Origin: Janthinobacterium agaricidamnosum
Lineage (GTDB): Bacteria; Pseudomonadota; Gammaproteobacteria; Burkholderiales; Burkholderiaceae_D
Length of the DNA: 64,000 nucleotides
Direction: 5' to 3'
Assembly: GCF_003667705.1 (NCBI RefSeq)
Contig: NZ_CP033019.1
Coordinates: 5,456,001 to 5,520,000, forward strand
Position 1 is the stretch's first letter; the number at the start of each line of letters is the position of its first letter. The notes beneath the pieces are model-generated. The model made no database searches. It saw nothing but the letters and a program-made list of their open reading frames with translations, and was not told where the DNA came from. Positions 53,462 through 62,901 of this stretch are shown here, piece after piece. A program made the translations under genes and the position numbers.

Positions 53462-55150
53462 ATGCCACCAGACTTGCGCACGACCTACGAACTCGGTAAC
53501 CACAACCAGACCACGACCTGGCTGGAATGCATCACCTTCTATCAAGATCTCGCCGCACGCTACCCGCAAGTGCTGCACTTCGAACAGATCGGCCTGTCCG
53601 ATTCGGGCGTGCCCATCCATGCTGGCGTCATCAGCGCGGACGGCGTATTCGACCGCGAGCAGATCAAGCGCGCGGGCCGCACCGTGTTCTTCAACAACAA
53701 CGGCATCCACCCGGGCGAACCGGAAGGCATCGACGCCTGCATGGCCATCGTGCGCGACCTGTGCACGCAGCCGGAACGCCTGGCGGCGCTGGGCAGCACC
53801 GTGCTGCTGTTCATTCCGATCTACAACGTCGATGGCAGCCTGAACCGCGCCAACACGTCGCGCGTAAACCAGGATGGCCCGGAGCAATTCGGTTTCCGCG
53901 GCAATAGCCGCCACCTGGACTTGAACCGCGATTTCATCAAGTGCGACAGCCTGAACGCGCAAGTGTTCAACCGCCTGCTGGCCAGCTGGGACCCGGACGT
54001 GATGGTCGACACGCACACGTCGAACGGCGCCGACTACCCGTACACGATGACCCTGATCCACACGCAGACGGATAAGCTGGGCAATGGCCTCGGCCCCTTC
54101 CTGCAAGACACCATGCTGCCGCATATCTTTGCGCAGATGGAACAAGCAGGCTGGCCCACCTGCCCGTATGTCAACCCCGTCAAGGACAGCCCTGACCACG
54201 GCATCGCCGAATTCCTCGAAGTGCCGCGTTTCTCGACGGGTTTTGCGGCCTTGCATCACGTCATTGGTTTCATGCCGGAAACGCACATGCTGAAACCGTT
54301 TGCCGACCGCTACGCATCCATGCGCGCCCTGCTCGACATCTGCATGGCGTTCACGGTCAAACATGGTGAACAGATCAAGCAACTGCGCGCGCAAGCCAAG
54401 GCGGCGGGCCGCACGCAAGCCGAGTGGCCCATCCACTGGGCCATGAACGAAGCGCAGCCGTCGACCTTCCCCTTCAAGGGCTACACAGCAAAATACACGC
54501 CGAGCGTGCTGGGCGACTACCAGCGCCTGTCCTACGACCGCTCGCAGCCGTGGGAACGCGACATCGCCTACTACAACCGCTTCGATGCGGACGTCACCGT
54601 GGCCGCGCCAAAAGCCTATATCGTGCCGCAAGCGTGGCGCGAAGTCATCGAACGGCTGCGCTGGAACGGCGTCGAAATGAGCCGAATCACCACCGAACAG
54701 ACGGTAACGGCGCGCTACTACCACATCACCGACGTCGGCACGCGGGCCACCGCCTACGAAGGCCACATGTTCCACGACAATGTAGAACTCGAAGCGCGCA
54801 CGGGCCAGTTCACCGTGCAGGCGGGCGATTATGTCGTCAGCCTGGACCAGGACAACGCGCGCTACGCCGTGGAAACGCTGGAACCGCAGGCACACGACAG
54901 CTTCTTCCGCTGGGGCTTCTTCAACAGCGTGCTGGAGAAGAAAGAAGCGTTTTCCGATTACGTCTTTGAAGACATGGCGTCGGAACTGCTGCGCGATGAG
55001 CCGGCGCTGGCCGCTAAATTTGCCGAGTGGAAGGCAGCGAATCCGGCCTTGCTGAGCAATCAGGAAGCCGTGCTCGACTTCATTTTTGAACACTGCCAGC
55101 GCTTTGCCGAGCCTGAATGGCGGCGCTATCCCGTCATTGCCCTGATGTAA
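53462..55150 (+). CDS. M14-family zinc carboxypeptidase-like protein
   Basis: 562 residues, no signal peptide. Zinc ligands fit HxxE in NNNGIHPGEPEGIDA (about 80) and the downstream His in MVDTHTSNG (about 185). The substrate Arg/Asn region appears as RHLDLNRDF (about 155). The catalytic Glu region may be VETLEPQAHDS or GFMPETHM; I cannot decide. About 270 residues follow the catalytic domain and look beta-rich. A cytoplasmic or leaderless peptidase is likely, possibly for imported peptides. Confidence 0.88.
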   Translation: MPPDLRTTYELGNHNQTTTWLECITFYQDLAARYPQVLHFEQIGLSDSGVPIHAGVISADGVFDREQIKRAGRTVFFNNNGIHPGEPEGIDACMAIVRDLCTQPERLAALGSTVLLFIPIYNVDGSLNRANTSRVNQDGPEQFGFRGNSRHLDLNRDFIKCDSLNAQVFNRLLASWDPDVMVDTHTSNGADYPYTMTLIHTQTDKLGNGLGPFLQDTMLPHIFAQMEQAGWPTCPYVNPVKDSPDHGIAEFLEVPRFSTGFAALHHVIGFMPETHMLKPFADRYASMRALLDICMAFTVKHGEQIKQLRAQAKAAGRTQAEWPIHWAMNEAQPSTFPFKGYTAKYTPSVLGDYQRLSYDRSQPWERDIAYYNRFDADVTVAAPKAYIVPQAWREVIERLRWNGVEMSRITTEQTVTARYYHITDVGTRATAYEGHMFHDNVELEARTGQFTVQAGDYVVSLDQDNARYAVETLEPQAHDSFFRWGFFNSVLEKKEAFSDYVFEDMASELLRDEPALAAKFAEWKAANPALLSNQEAVLDFIFEHCQRFAEPEWRRYPVIALM

Positions 55151-55178
55151 ATCAAGGCTGTAGCGAATGCAACATCCT

Positions 55179-55216
55179 GGCGCCGCATCGGAGACCCCGG
55201 TGCGGCGCCTCTTTCT
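55179..55216 (+). terminator. Terminator after the M14 gene
   Basis: GGCGCCGCATCGG (55179-55191) / CCGGTGCGGCGCC (55197-55209), one wobble pair, followed by TCTTTCT. Confidence 0.75.
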
Positions 55217-55240
55217 GTGCCCTGCCCACAAGGTAATCCC

Positions 55241-57391
55241 ATGCACTACGCACTGAACCTGCGCACCTTTATCTACAGCCATTATTTTTACCTGGGCTTG
55301 CGCGTGGCCATCGGCCTGGTCGGCCTGACCTTGCTGACCCTGGAAATCAGCGACAGCGCCACCGCCATGACGGTGTGCATAGGCGCCCTGTGTACGACCC
55401 TGATGGACATGCCCAGCCCCCTGCGCCACAAGTTCAACGAGATGCTGGCCTCGGTTCTGCTGTGCAGCGCCGTCACCTTGTTGATCAGCCTGTGCGGTCC
55501 CGTGCAGTGGCTGCTGATGACGGTGCTCGTGCTGGTCAGCTTCCTCGCCAGCATGATGGTGGTGTACGGCAAGAAATCCATGCCCTTGCAACTGGCCGCC
55601 CTGTTCATCATGACCATGTCGATGGAGCATCAGATGACGTGGCAGCAATCGTTTCACCATGCGGGCCTGTTCATGCTGGGCGGCTTGATCTATCTGGCCT
55701 ATGCCATGGCCATCGCCTGGGTCTTGCGCCACCGCATCAAGCAGCAAGTACTGGCCGAAGCCCTGTTCGAATTGGCCGCCTACATCGACATCAAGGCCGA
55801 TTTCTACGACACGCGTTTCAATTTGACGGAACAGTTCAACAAGCTGGTGCGCCATCAAAGCATTCTGGCCGACCGCCAGCAGGCGTCGCGCGACCTGATT
55901 CTGCGCAGCCACAAGAACAGCAAGGACGCCATCGTCGTACAGGTGCACGTGTGCATGCTCGATTTGTATGAACTGATCCTCTCCACGCACACGGATTACG
56001 CGCTGCTGCGCCAGCACCTGGCCGACTCCGACGTCTTGAAATCCTTGCACGACCTGGCCTACAAGGCGGCGCGCGACATCGAAGCCGTGGCGTATGCCGT
56101 CACGCGCAAGCGCGCCTCGTATGCGCAGATCAGCTATGACAGGGAATGGGCCGAGATCGAAGCGGAAATCGCCCGCCTGCACGCAAAAGGCGACGGCGCG
56201 CAGGAAGCGCTGGCCACCCTGCGCGCGCAGCGCAACAAGATCCGCGCCATTTTGAAAATGATCGCCGAGCTGCATCTGGCGACGCAAAAAGTCTATGCCG
56301 ACGTGCCGTTCTGGAGCGGCGCGGACATGGCGCCGTTTTTGTCGCAGCAGAAATACGAACTGAAGACCCTGCTATCGAATCTGCGCCTGGATTCGCCCGT
56401 GTTCCGCTTCGCCCTGCGCGTGTCCATGGCCATCTCCGTGGGATTACTGATCGGCCACTGGCTGCCGTATGCGGCGCACAGCTACTGGATCGTCCTGACC
56501 ATCGTCATCATCCTGCGCCCCACCTTCAGCATGACGCGCCAGCGCCGCGCCGACCGCATCATCGGCACCATCATCGGCTGCATCATCACGGCCATCGTGA
56601 TCCGCTTCGTGCACAGCAATATCGTGCTGATGGCCATCTTGTTCCTCTCCATCGTGGCCACGCCCACCTTCATCTATCTGCGTTACCGCTACACGGCGAT
56701 TGCCGTGAGCCTGATGATCTTGCTGCAAATGCACCTGGTGGCGCCCAGCAACCCGAACCTCGTCAGCGAGCGCCTGATCGACACCCTGATCGGCGCGGCG
56801 GTGGCCACCGTGTTCAGCTTTGTGCTGGCCAACTGGGAATACCAGAGCCTGCCGCGCCTCGTGCGCCAGGTGCTCAACGTGAACCTCAGCTATATGCAAG
56901 CCAGCTTCGCGCTGCTGCAGGGAAAATGCTTCGATGATTTCGCCTACCGCATCGAACGCAAGCGCTTGATGGACAGCCTGGCCGCGCTCAGCTCGGCGCT
57001 GGTGCGCATGCTCGATGAACCGGCCAGCAAGCAGCGGGCCGTGGAAGACATCAACCTGTTCATCGTGCAAAACTACTTATTGGTGGCCCACGTGGCGGCC
57101 CTGCGCTCGATCCTCGGGCGCCACGCCAGCCAGCTGCCCGTCACGCCCGTCAACGCCCTACTCGGCCATAGCCACACGCAAGTGTGCCTGACCCTGTCGC
57201 GCGCGCTGGAGCAACTCGATGACAAGGCCGCCATCAACGCGCCGCTGGCCGCCCCCGCCTCGCCGCCCGTCAGCGACGTGGCCTGGTCCGGCTGGCCGCT
57301 GGTGCAGCGCCGTATTCGCCTGTTGCAGGCGGATGCGGACAAGATCGTGGTACATAGCGCGGCGATCGTGCATATCGTATCACCACGCTAA
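55241..57391 (+). CDS. FUSC-family inner-membrane protein (YccS/AaeB-like)
   Basis: 716 residues from the ATG at 55241; AAGG seven bases upstream supports it over a GTG 24 bp earlier. It has two membrane blocks, about 15-165 and 395-530, separated by a long soluble helical part, the YccS/YhfK layout. The second block carries the FUSC_2 features SYWIVLTIVIILRPTFSMTR and DRIIGTIIGCIITAIVI. Relatives export aromatic acids or other small molecules. No membrane-fusion partner is adjacent. Substrate unknown. Confidence 0.88.
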   Translation: MHYALNLRTFIYSHYFYLGLRVAIGLVGLTLLTLEISDSATAMTVCIGALCTTLMDMPSPLRHKFNEMLASVLLCSAVTLLISLCGPVQWLLMTVLVLVSFLASMMVVYGKKSMPLQLAALFIMTMSMEHQMTWQQSFHHAGLFMLGGLIYLAYAMAIAWVLRHRIKQQVLAEALFELAAYIDIKADFYDTRFNLTEQFNKLVRHQSILADRQQASRDLILRSHKNSKDAIVVQVHVCMLDLYELILSTHTDYALLRQHLADSDVLKSLHDLAYKAARDIEAVAYAVTRKRASYAQISYDREWAEIEAEIARLHAKGDGAQEALATLRAQRNKIRAILKMIAELHLATQKVYADVPFWSGADMAPFLSQQKYELKTLLSNLRLDSPVFRFALRVSMAISVGLLIGHWLPYAAHSYWIVLTIVIILRPTFSMTRQRRADRIIGTIIGCIITAIVIRFVHSNIVLMAILFLSIVATPTFIYLRYRYTAIAVSLMILLQMHLVAPSNPNLVSERLIDTLIGAAVATVFSFVLANWEYQSLPRLVRQVLNVNLSYMQASFALLQGKCFDDFAYRIERKRLMDSLAALSSALVRMLDEPASKQRAVEDINLFIVQNYLLVAHVAALRSILGRHASQLPVTPVNALLGHSHTQVCLTLSRALEQLDDKAAINAPLAAPASPPVSDVAWSGWPLVQRRIRLLQADADKIVVHSAAIVHIVSPR

Positions 57392-57402
57392 ACCCCAGCG
57401 AT

Positions 57403-59352
57403 TTATTTCAGATAACGTTCAAACCAGCCGATAGTACGTTTCTGCAAGTCGCGCTGGTGCTCGGGCTTGCGGAAGGAATGGCCTTCGCCGTCGTAGATGA
57501 ACAGGCTGGACGGCACGCCCATGGCCCGCAAGCCGTGCCAGAATTCCAGCGACTGGGCGGCCGGCGTTTCCACGTCGCGCTCGCCCACGTAAATCAGGGT
57601 TGGCGTCTTCGCCGCCTTGATCGATTCGATGGGCGAAGCCTTGCGGTACACGGCCGGATCGTCATACGCGGAAGCGCCGAAGAACGGGATCATCCACTGG
57701 TTGATGCCATTCTGGCCGTAGTAACTGATCCAGTTCGACACGCCCGCCCCCGCCACCGCCGCCTTGAAGCGGTCGCTGTGCGTGACGCCCCACATGGTCA
57801 TGAAGCCGCCATACGAATGGCCGATCAGGCCCAGGCGCTGGCCGTCGACGGGCGCCACTTTTTGCGCGGCATCGATGCCGGTGAGAATGTCGCGCCAGTC
57901 GCCGCCGCCAAAGTCCGCCATGTTGGCGCGTGTAAAAGCCTGGCCTTGGCCAAAGCTGCCGCGCGGATTGGGCAGGAAGACGAAATAGCCTTTTTGCGTC
58001 AATTCGTGGATCAGGGTGCTCGCCGCCACGTAACGGGGCGAGGCGGCCGCGCCGGGGCCACCATGCACGTTGACGATCATCGGGTAGCGCTTGCCTGCGT
58101 CCGTCTTCAACGGCCCCAGCAGCCAGCCCTGCACCTTGTATTGCTCGTTGTTCCAGCCCACGTTCTGCACCGTCAACTGCGGCGCAAAGCCGTCATTGTC
58201 GCGCGTGATCTTTTTCAGCTGGCCCACCGGCCCCGCCACCAGGTAGCCGGCGTGCGTAAAGTCTTCCTGCGCGGCGGCTGCCTGCAAACCATCGGCGCTG
58301 AACGACAGACGGCCATCGCTGCCGCCGCTGCTGATCTCTCCGAGCAGCACGGGCTGGGCGGGACCCGTTTGCGCATCGACAGGCACCAGCGCCAGCTGCG
58401 AATCGATCAGGGCCGTCGCCAGCAAGCCGGCGCCGCGCCAGACGACGCCATTGAAGGTGCCGCGGTAATCGGGCGTGATGTTGCGCGGCGTGCCGCCGGC
58501 CAGCGGCACGGTATAGATATCGCCGCCGATGGAGCCGAAATCGCTCATCAGGCCGCCGATGAAGGCCACCGTCTTGCCGTCTGGCGAGACGGACGGCAGG
58601 TTCAGCTGCATGGCCGGCGACGCGATCACGCGCAGGGCGCCCGTGGCCGCATCGATATGGCTGAGCTTGGCGACCCACCAGTTGCTGTCGCCATTGCCCT
58701 GCGCGCTGGTGGCGACAAAGCCGCGGCCATCGGGCGTCCAATTGTATTCATACACGTAGGTGTCGCTTGGCGACAGCAGACGCGGTTCGCCGCCGCTGAC
58801 AGGTACCACGGCGATGCGCTGGGCATCGTCTTCGCTGCCCACTTCGCCCACCTGGCGCGCGCCTGCCTCCACGGCGCCGGCCAGCTTGCGCGCGCCCACC
58901 GTGGCCAGCAGCGCCAGCTGCTTGCCGTCCGGCGACCAGCGCGCCGTGCTGGCCACACCTTTGATACTCGTCAACACGCGCGCCTGTGCCTGCGTCATCG
59001 TGGCCAGGTACAGCTGCGCCGTGCCCGCCTTGGCATCGTAGCCGACAAAGGCCAGTTGCCGGCCATCGGGCGACCAGCTGGGCTTGTCGTAGGAACACAC
59101 GGCGCACGGGTCGAATTGCTGCACGATGGCGCCGTTGGCGGCGTCGCGCACGACGATGGCCGCATGCGGGCGCTGCGGCTGTTCACCCACCTTGCTCGAC
59201 TCGATGGCGGCGATGCGCTGGCCATTGGCCGACAGGGCCACGGCGCGGTAATCGCGCAATGCCGGCCCGCTGGCAGGCGCGGCTTGCGCCGTGGTGCCCA
59301 GAAAGCTGCTTGCCAGCAAGCCGCAGGCGGCCAGATCAGTTATTTTCATCAT
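57403..59352 (-). CDS. S9-family prolyl oligopeptidase-like serine peptidase
   Basis: 649 residues with signal peptide (KITDLAACGLLASSFLGTTA, ending AQAA). The N-terminal ~370 residues are WD/TolB-like beta-propeller repeats (WSPDGRQLAFVGYD, RWSPDGKQLALLATVG). The C-terminal alpha/beta-hydrolase has the nucleophile in LIGHSYGGFMTMW (about 495), Asp in VGERDVETPAAQS and His in DGEGHSFRKPEHQ. It cleaves short peptides, probably in the periplasm. It is convergent with the FUSC gene with only 11 bp between. Confidence 0.93.
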   Translation of the reverse strand: MMKITDLAACGLLASSFLGTTAQAAPASGPALRDYRAVALSANGQRIAAIESSKVGEQPQRPHAAIVVRDAANGAIVQQFDPCAVCSYDKPSWSPDGRQLAFVGYDAKAGTAQLYLATMTQAQARVLTSIKGVASTARWSPDGKQLALLATVGARKLAGAVEAGARQVGEVGSEDDAQRIAVVPVSGGEPRLLSPSDTYVYEYNWTPDGRGFVATSAQGNGDSNWWVAKLSHIDAATGALRVIASPAMQLNLPSVSPDGKTVAFIGGLMSDFGSIGGDIYTVPLAGGTPRNITPDYRGTFNGVVWRGAGLLATALIDSQLALVPVDAQTGPAQPVLLGEISSGGSDGRLSFSADGLQAAAAQEDFTHAGYLVAGPVGQLKKITRDNDGFAPQLTVQNVGWNNEQYKVQGWLLGPLKTDAGKRYPMIVNVHGGPGAAASPRYVAASTLIHELTQKGYFVFLPNPRGSFGQGQAFTRANMADFGGGDWRDILTGIDAAQKVAPVDGQRLGLIGHSYGGFMTMWGVTHSDRFKAAVAGAGVSNWISYYGQNGINQWMIPFFGASAYDDPAVYRKASPIESIKAAKTPTLIYVGERDVETPAAQSLEFWHGLRAMGVPSSLFIYDGEGHSFRKPEHQRDLQKRTIGWFERYLK

Positions 59353-59371
59353 GTAAATTCCGGTTAGAGAT

Positions 59372-59402
59372 AAAAAAAACCGCCGGCAAGCGCGGCGGTT
59401 TT
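59372..59402 (-). terminator. Terminator of the APC permease gene
   Basis: AAAACCGCC (59376-59384) / GGCGGTTTT (59394-59402); the A-run at 59372-59379 supplies eight T on the minus strand. It lies just beyond the permease stop at 59420. Confidence 0.88.
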
Positions 59403-59419
59403 GGATGGAACAGACTGCA

Positions 59420-60892
59420 TTAGCGGGCCTTCCTGCCCAGATGCGAATGCCGCATGCTGTACAGGAAGTAAATGGCCACCGTCACCGCCATCCAGATACT
59501 AAACACGACAAACGTCGTATGCGGCAAATCGCGCATGATGTACAGGCAGGCGAGTACGCTCAGGCCGGGAATCACATACGGGCCGAACGGCACGCTGAAG
59601 CCTTCGATGCGGTTCGCGCCCTGCTTGTGGCGCAGCACGGGCACGGCGATCGAGACCACCATGAACGCTGTCAGGGTACCGATGCTGACCATGTCCCACA
59701 AATAGGTCGCATCGACGGAACCGGCCACCACGGCCACCACCAGGCAGACGATGATGGTATTGCTGACCGGCACCAGGGTGCGCGGGTGGATTTTCTGGAA
59801 CGATTTCGGGATCAGGCCGTCGCGGCTGACGGCAAACAGGATGCGCGTCTGGCCGTAGATCGTCACCAGGGTCACGCTGAAGACGGAAATGACGGCGCCG
59901 GCTGACAGCACCAGCGCGGGCCAGGTCTTGCCCGTCACGTTTTGCAGGATCACCGCCAGGCCCGCTTCCTGACCTTCGAACAATTTCGCCTGTTGCGCAC
60001 CGAGGGCGGCCACGGCCACCAGCAAATAAAACACGGTAACGATCAGCAAGCCATACAGGATGCCGCGCGGCACATTGCGCTTGGGATCTTTCACTTCATC
60101 GCCCGCCGTCGCTACCGTATCGAGGCCGATGAAAGAGAAGAAGACGGTGCCGGCAGCAGCGGTGACGCCCGTCATGCCGGCAAAGCCCTTGCTATTGTCG
60201 GTATTAAAGAACGGTACGAAGTTGTCGGCATTGAAACCGGAAAAGGCAATGGCGATGAAGAATACGAGGATGGACAGCTTGATGATGACCATGATGGCGT
60301 TCATCAGCGCCGATTCCTTGGCGCCGCGCAGCAGCAAAAAGCCGCACATGCAGATCAAAAAGATGGGCGGCAGGTTGATGTGGCCAGAGTGAAACTCCAT
60401 GCCATGCGGGCCGGAAACGATCATCGGCGTGCGCAGCATCTCGGGAATATGCCAGCCAAACGCGTTTTCCAGGAAGTTATTCAGGTAGGACGACCAGCCG
60501 ATGGCCACGGCACTGCCCGCCAAGCCGTATTCGAGCAGCAGACAGGCGGCCATGATGAAGGCAAGAAACTCACCCACGGTGGCGTAGGCAAACGAATACG
60601 AGGAGCCGGAGGCGGGGATGCGGAACGACAATTCCGCATAGCACAAGGCCGTCAAGCCAGCCGTGATGGCGGCGATCAGGAAGGACAGGACGACCGAGGG
60701 GCCCGCCTTGGGCACGGCTTCGACCATGGTAAAGAAGATGCCCGTGCCGATGGTGGCGCCGACGCCGATCATGGTGAGGGAAAACAGGCCGATGGAGCGG
60801 CTCAAGCCGCTGCTGCTGAGGCCTTCACCATATTCGACCGTGGTATCGATCGGCTTGGTGCGGCAGAGTTTCTGGACCAGGGTTTGGCTCAC
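59420..60892 (-). CDS. APC-family amino acid permease (cationic amino acid transporter-like)
   Basis: 490 residues from a GTG at 60892, preferred because AAGGAAG sits four bases before it; an ATG at 60913 would add seven residues. About twelve to fourteen membrane helices. LSRSIGLFSLTMIGVGATIG (start of helix 1) and FFSFIGLDTVATAGDEVKDP (near 245-265) fit the YfnA/CAT branch. It probably imports amino acids freed by the neighbouring peptidases. Substrate not assignable. Confidence 0.9.
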   Translation of the reverse strand: MSQTLVQKLCRTKPIDTTVEYGEGLSSSGLSRSIGLFSLTMIGVGATIGTGIFFTMVEAVPKAGPSVVLSFLIAAITAGLTALCYAELSFRIPASGSSYSFAYATVGEFLAFIMAACLLLEYGLAGSAVAIGWSSYLNNFLENAFGWHIPEMLRTPMIVSGPHGMEFHSGHINLPPIFLICMCGFLLLRGAKESALMNAIMVIIKLSILVFFIAIAFSGFNADNFVPFFNTDNSKGFAGMTGVTAAAGTVFFSFIGLDTVATAGDEVKDPKRNVPRGILYGLLIVTVFYLLVAVAALGAQQAKLFEGQEAGLAVILQNVTGKTWPALVLSAGAVISVFSVTLVTIYGQTRILFAVSRDGLIPKSFQKIHPRTLVPVSNTIIVCLVVAVVAGSVDATYLWDMVSIGTLTAFMVVSIAVPVLRHKQGANRIEGFSVPFGPYVIPGLSVLACLYIMRDLPHTTFVVFSIWMAVTVAIYFLYSMRHSHLGRKAR

Positions 60893-60984
60893 TAGACTTC
60901 CTTTATGAGGCATACGTATTTTCGTACGACGGGTAAAAACAAATAGCGCTCCGGCCTTGAGTAACCCCCAATAAATTCTTGTGT

Positions 60985-61091
60985 TTTCTAGCTTCCATAA
61001 GTGGCGCGCTGCTGCGTTACCCATCGCTAGCAGTGCTCGCACTGCGTCGCGCCGGGCGCCTTGCATCACATCCACTTCTGTTTGCTATAAA
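60985..61091. repeat. Dispersed palindromic element, copy C (divergent)
   Basis: Outer arms TTTCTAGC...AAGTGG (60985-61004) and CCACTT...GCTATAAA (61072-61091) are imperfect inverses. The central hairpin is AGTGC-TC-GCACT (61032-61043). Shared core pieces with copy B include GCTGCGTT and GGGCGCCTTG / AGGCGCCTTG. More diverged than copies A and B. Confidence 0.6.
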
Positions 61092-61285
61092 TTCACAATA
61101 ATTTCCTGGCGATTACTTACCTGGCAAAAAACCGGAAAGATCGCGTCCATTTTCAAAACTAAGCGATTATAGGGCTTTCACCGGCTCAGCTAAACAGAAC
61201 TTTGATGTAAGGAAACAACGCCAGGCGTGCGCCGCGAAACGCGCATGGACGCTAGCGGGGCCTGGGATTGTCAATATGAAATAAA

Positions 61286-61317
61286 AAGCGCGCCGCTGCG
61301 GGGGCAGGGGCGCGCTT
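61286..61317 (-). terminator. Terminator of the ProY-like permease gene
   Basis: AAGCGCGCC (61286-61294) / GGCGCGCTT (61309-61317); A's at 61283-61287 give the T-run on the minus strand. Confidence 0.8.
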
Positions 61318-61341
61318 CCGGCTCAGCTCAACGACGCTGGC

Positions 61342-62772
61342 TTACTTCTTGATGTGTGGCGCATCGGCCGCTGGCCAGCCCGCTTCGTAGCCTTGCGGCA
61401 CGTCATCGCGCTTGTCCTTTGGCGCCAGGCCCAGCACGTAGTACAGCACCGTCAACAGGATCAGCCAGGCTGGTCCCACCATCAGGGCGATGCGCGTATC
61501 GGGGAAATACGCCATCAGCCCGATCACCAGCGCCAGGAAAGCGAGCGAAATCCAGGAACCATACGGCGCGAACGGCATGCGGAAGGCCAGGTTCTTGATT
61601 TCCAGCGGCGTCAAGGTCTTGCGGAACTGGATCTGCGTGACCAGGATCACGCCCCAGGTCCAGACGGCGCCGAAGGTCGAGATCGAGGTAACCCAGATAA
61701 ACACTTTCTCCGGCACCATGTAGTTCAGCAGCACGCCCAGCAACAGCGCCACGACGGACACGAGGATGGCGCGGCGCGGCACGCCGCTGGCCGTCGTTTC
61801 CGCAAACGCCTTCGGGGCCTGGCCTTGCAACGCCAGGTTGTACAGCATGCGGCCCGTGCTGAAGATACCGCCATTGCACGACGACAAGGCTGCCGTCAGC
61901 ACGACGAAGTTGATGATGCCGGCGGCCGTCTTGATGCCCAGGCGTTCGAACGTCATGACGAAGGGGCTGCCGGTGGTGCCGATTTCATTCCATGGGTAGA
62001 TCGACAGGATGACGAACAGCGCGCCGACATAGAAAATCAGGATGCGCCAGAACACGGAATTGATGGCATCGGGAATCGATTTCTTCGGGTTCGCCGCTTC
62101 GCCGGCCGTCAGGCCGATCATTTCCACGCCCAGGTAGGCAAACATCACCATCTGCAAGGACATCAGCACGCCCTGCGCGCCATTCGGGAAGAAGCCGCCA
62201 TGCGTCCACAGGTTCGAGATGCCGATGGCCACGCCGCCGTTGCCGAGACCGAAGACGATCATGCCCGTGCCGCCGACGATCATCAGGATGATGGTGACGA
62301 CCTTGATCAGGGCGAACCAGAATTCGAACTCGCCGTAGGCTTTCACGGCCAGCAGGTTGATCGCGCCCATGGAACCGAGGGCCGCCAGGGCCCAGATCCA
62401 GCGTGGCACGTCGGGGAACCAGATGCCCATGTAAATGGCGACGGCGGTAATTTCCGCCACACACGTGACCAGCCACAGGAACCAGTAGTTCCAGCCCGTC
62501 AGATAGCCTTGCAGGGGGCCCAGGTAATCCTGGGCATAGCGGCTGAAGGAACCGGCAACCGGGTTGTGCACGGCCATTTCGCCCAGCGCGCGCATGATCA
62601 TGAAGATGACCGCGCCACCGATGATGTACGACAGCATGATGCCGGGACCGGCCATCTTGATGGCGTTGCCGGAACCCAAAAACAGGCCCACGCCAATCGC
62701 GGCGCCCAGCGCCATCAGGCGGATTTGCCGCTCGCCCAGGCCGCGGTGCAAGCCTTGTTCACTCGTTTTCAT
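61342..62772 (-). CDS. Amino acid permease, AAT family (ProY/GABA-permease-like)
   Basis: 476 residues from the ATG at 62772, twelve membrane helices. GLGERQIRLMALGAAIGVGL (helix 1 with the GAAIGxGLF motif) and GLTAGEAANPKKSIPDAINS are typical of the AAT branch of APC transporters, which take up proline, aromatic or other neutral amino acids. It follows the RidA-like gene on the same strand after 129 bp with a weak hairpin between. Specificity is uncertain. Confidence 0.9.
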   Translation of the reverse strand: MKTSEQGLHRGLGERQIRLMALGAAIGVGLFLGSGNAIKMAGPGIMLSYIIGGAVIFMIMRALGEMAVHNPVAGSFSRYAQDYLGPLQGYLTGWNYWFLWLVTCVAEITAVAIYMGIWFPDVPRWIWALAALGSMGAINLLAVKAYGEFEFWFALIKVVTIILMIVGGTGMIVFGLGNGGVAIGISNLWTHGGFFPNGAQGVLMSLQMVMFAYLGVEMIGLTAGEAANPKKSIPDAINSVFWRILIFYVGALFVILSIYPWNEIGTTGSPFVMTFERLGIKTAAGIINFVVLTAALSSCNGGIFSTGRMLYNLALQGQAPKAFAETTASGVPRRAILVSVVALLLGVLLNYMVPEKVFIWVTSISTFGAVWTWGVILVTQIQFRKTLTPLEIKNLAFRMPFAPYGSWISLAFLALVIGLMAYFPDTRIALMVGPAWLILLTVLYYVLGLAPKDKRDDVPQGYEAGWPAADAPHIKK

Positions 62773-62857
62773 TACGTGTCTCCGTTTTTTTCTTGAATAC
62801 ACCGATCCCTCCACCCCAATGGCGGTTCCGCTCTTGCTGGAAAGGAGGAAAGGGCTA

Positions 62858-62876
62858 GCCGGCGGCAATCGCCGGC
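62858..62876. other. Hairpin between ridA-like and permease genes
   Basis: GCCGGCG (62858-62864) / CGCCGGC (62870-62876), five-base loop, no clear T-run. It may attenuate or stabilise the shared transcript. Confidence 0.45.
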
Positions 62877-62901
62877 ATGCTCATGTGCTCAGGCTACTGC
62901 G

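Larger units (their letters stand above)
60893..61341. other. Intergenic region with repeat copy C and a terminator
   Basis: 449 bp between two minus-strand permease genes. It holds the promoter area of the APC gene, repeat copy C (60985-61091) and a terminator for the ProY-like gene (61286-61317). A continuation of the APC frame through copy C exists, but it has no RBS and is just the repeat translated. Confidence 0.6.

Noticed and set aside
53423..56287. 954-residue minus-strand frame opposite the M14 and FUSC genes
   Set aside because: It spans two well-supported plus-strand genes and a terminator; composition is typical of GC-rich shadow frames.
57457..59367. 636-residue plus-strand frame opposite the S9 peptidase gene
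   Set aside because: Shadow of a gene with an intact triad and signal peptide.
60893..61075. N-terminal extension of the APC permease to 61075
   Set aside because: It translates repeat copy C and upstream DNA, has no RBS, and does not look like a permease N-terminus; GTG at 60892 has AAGGAAG.
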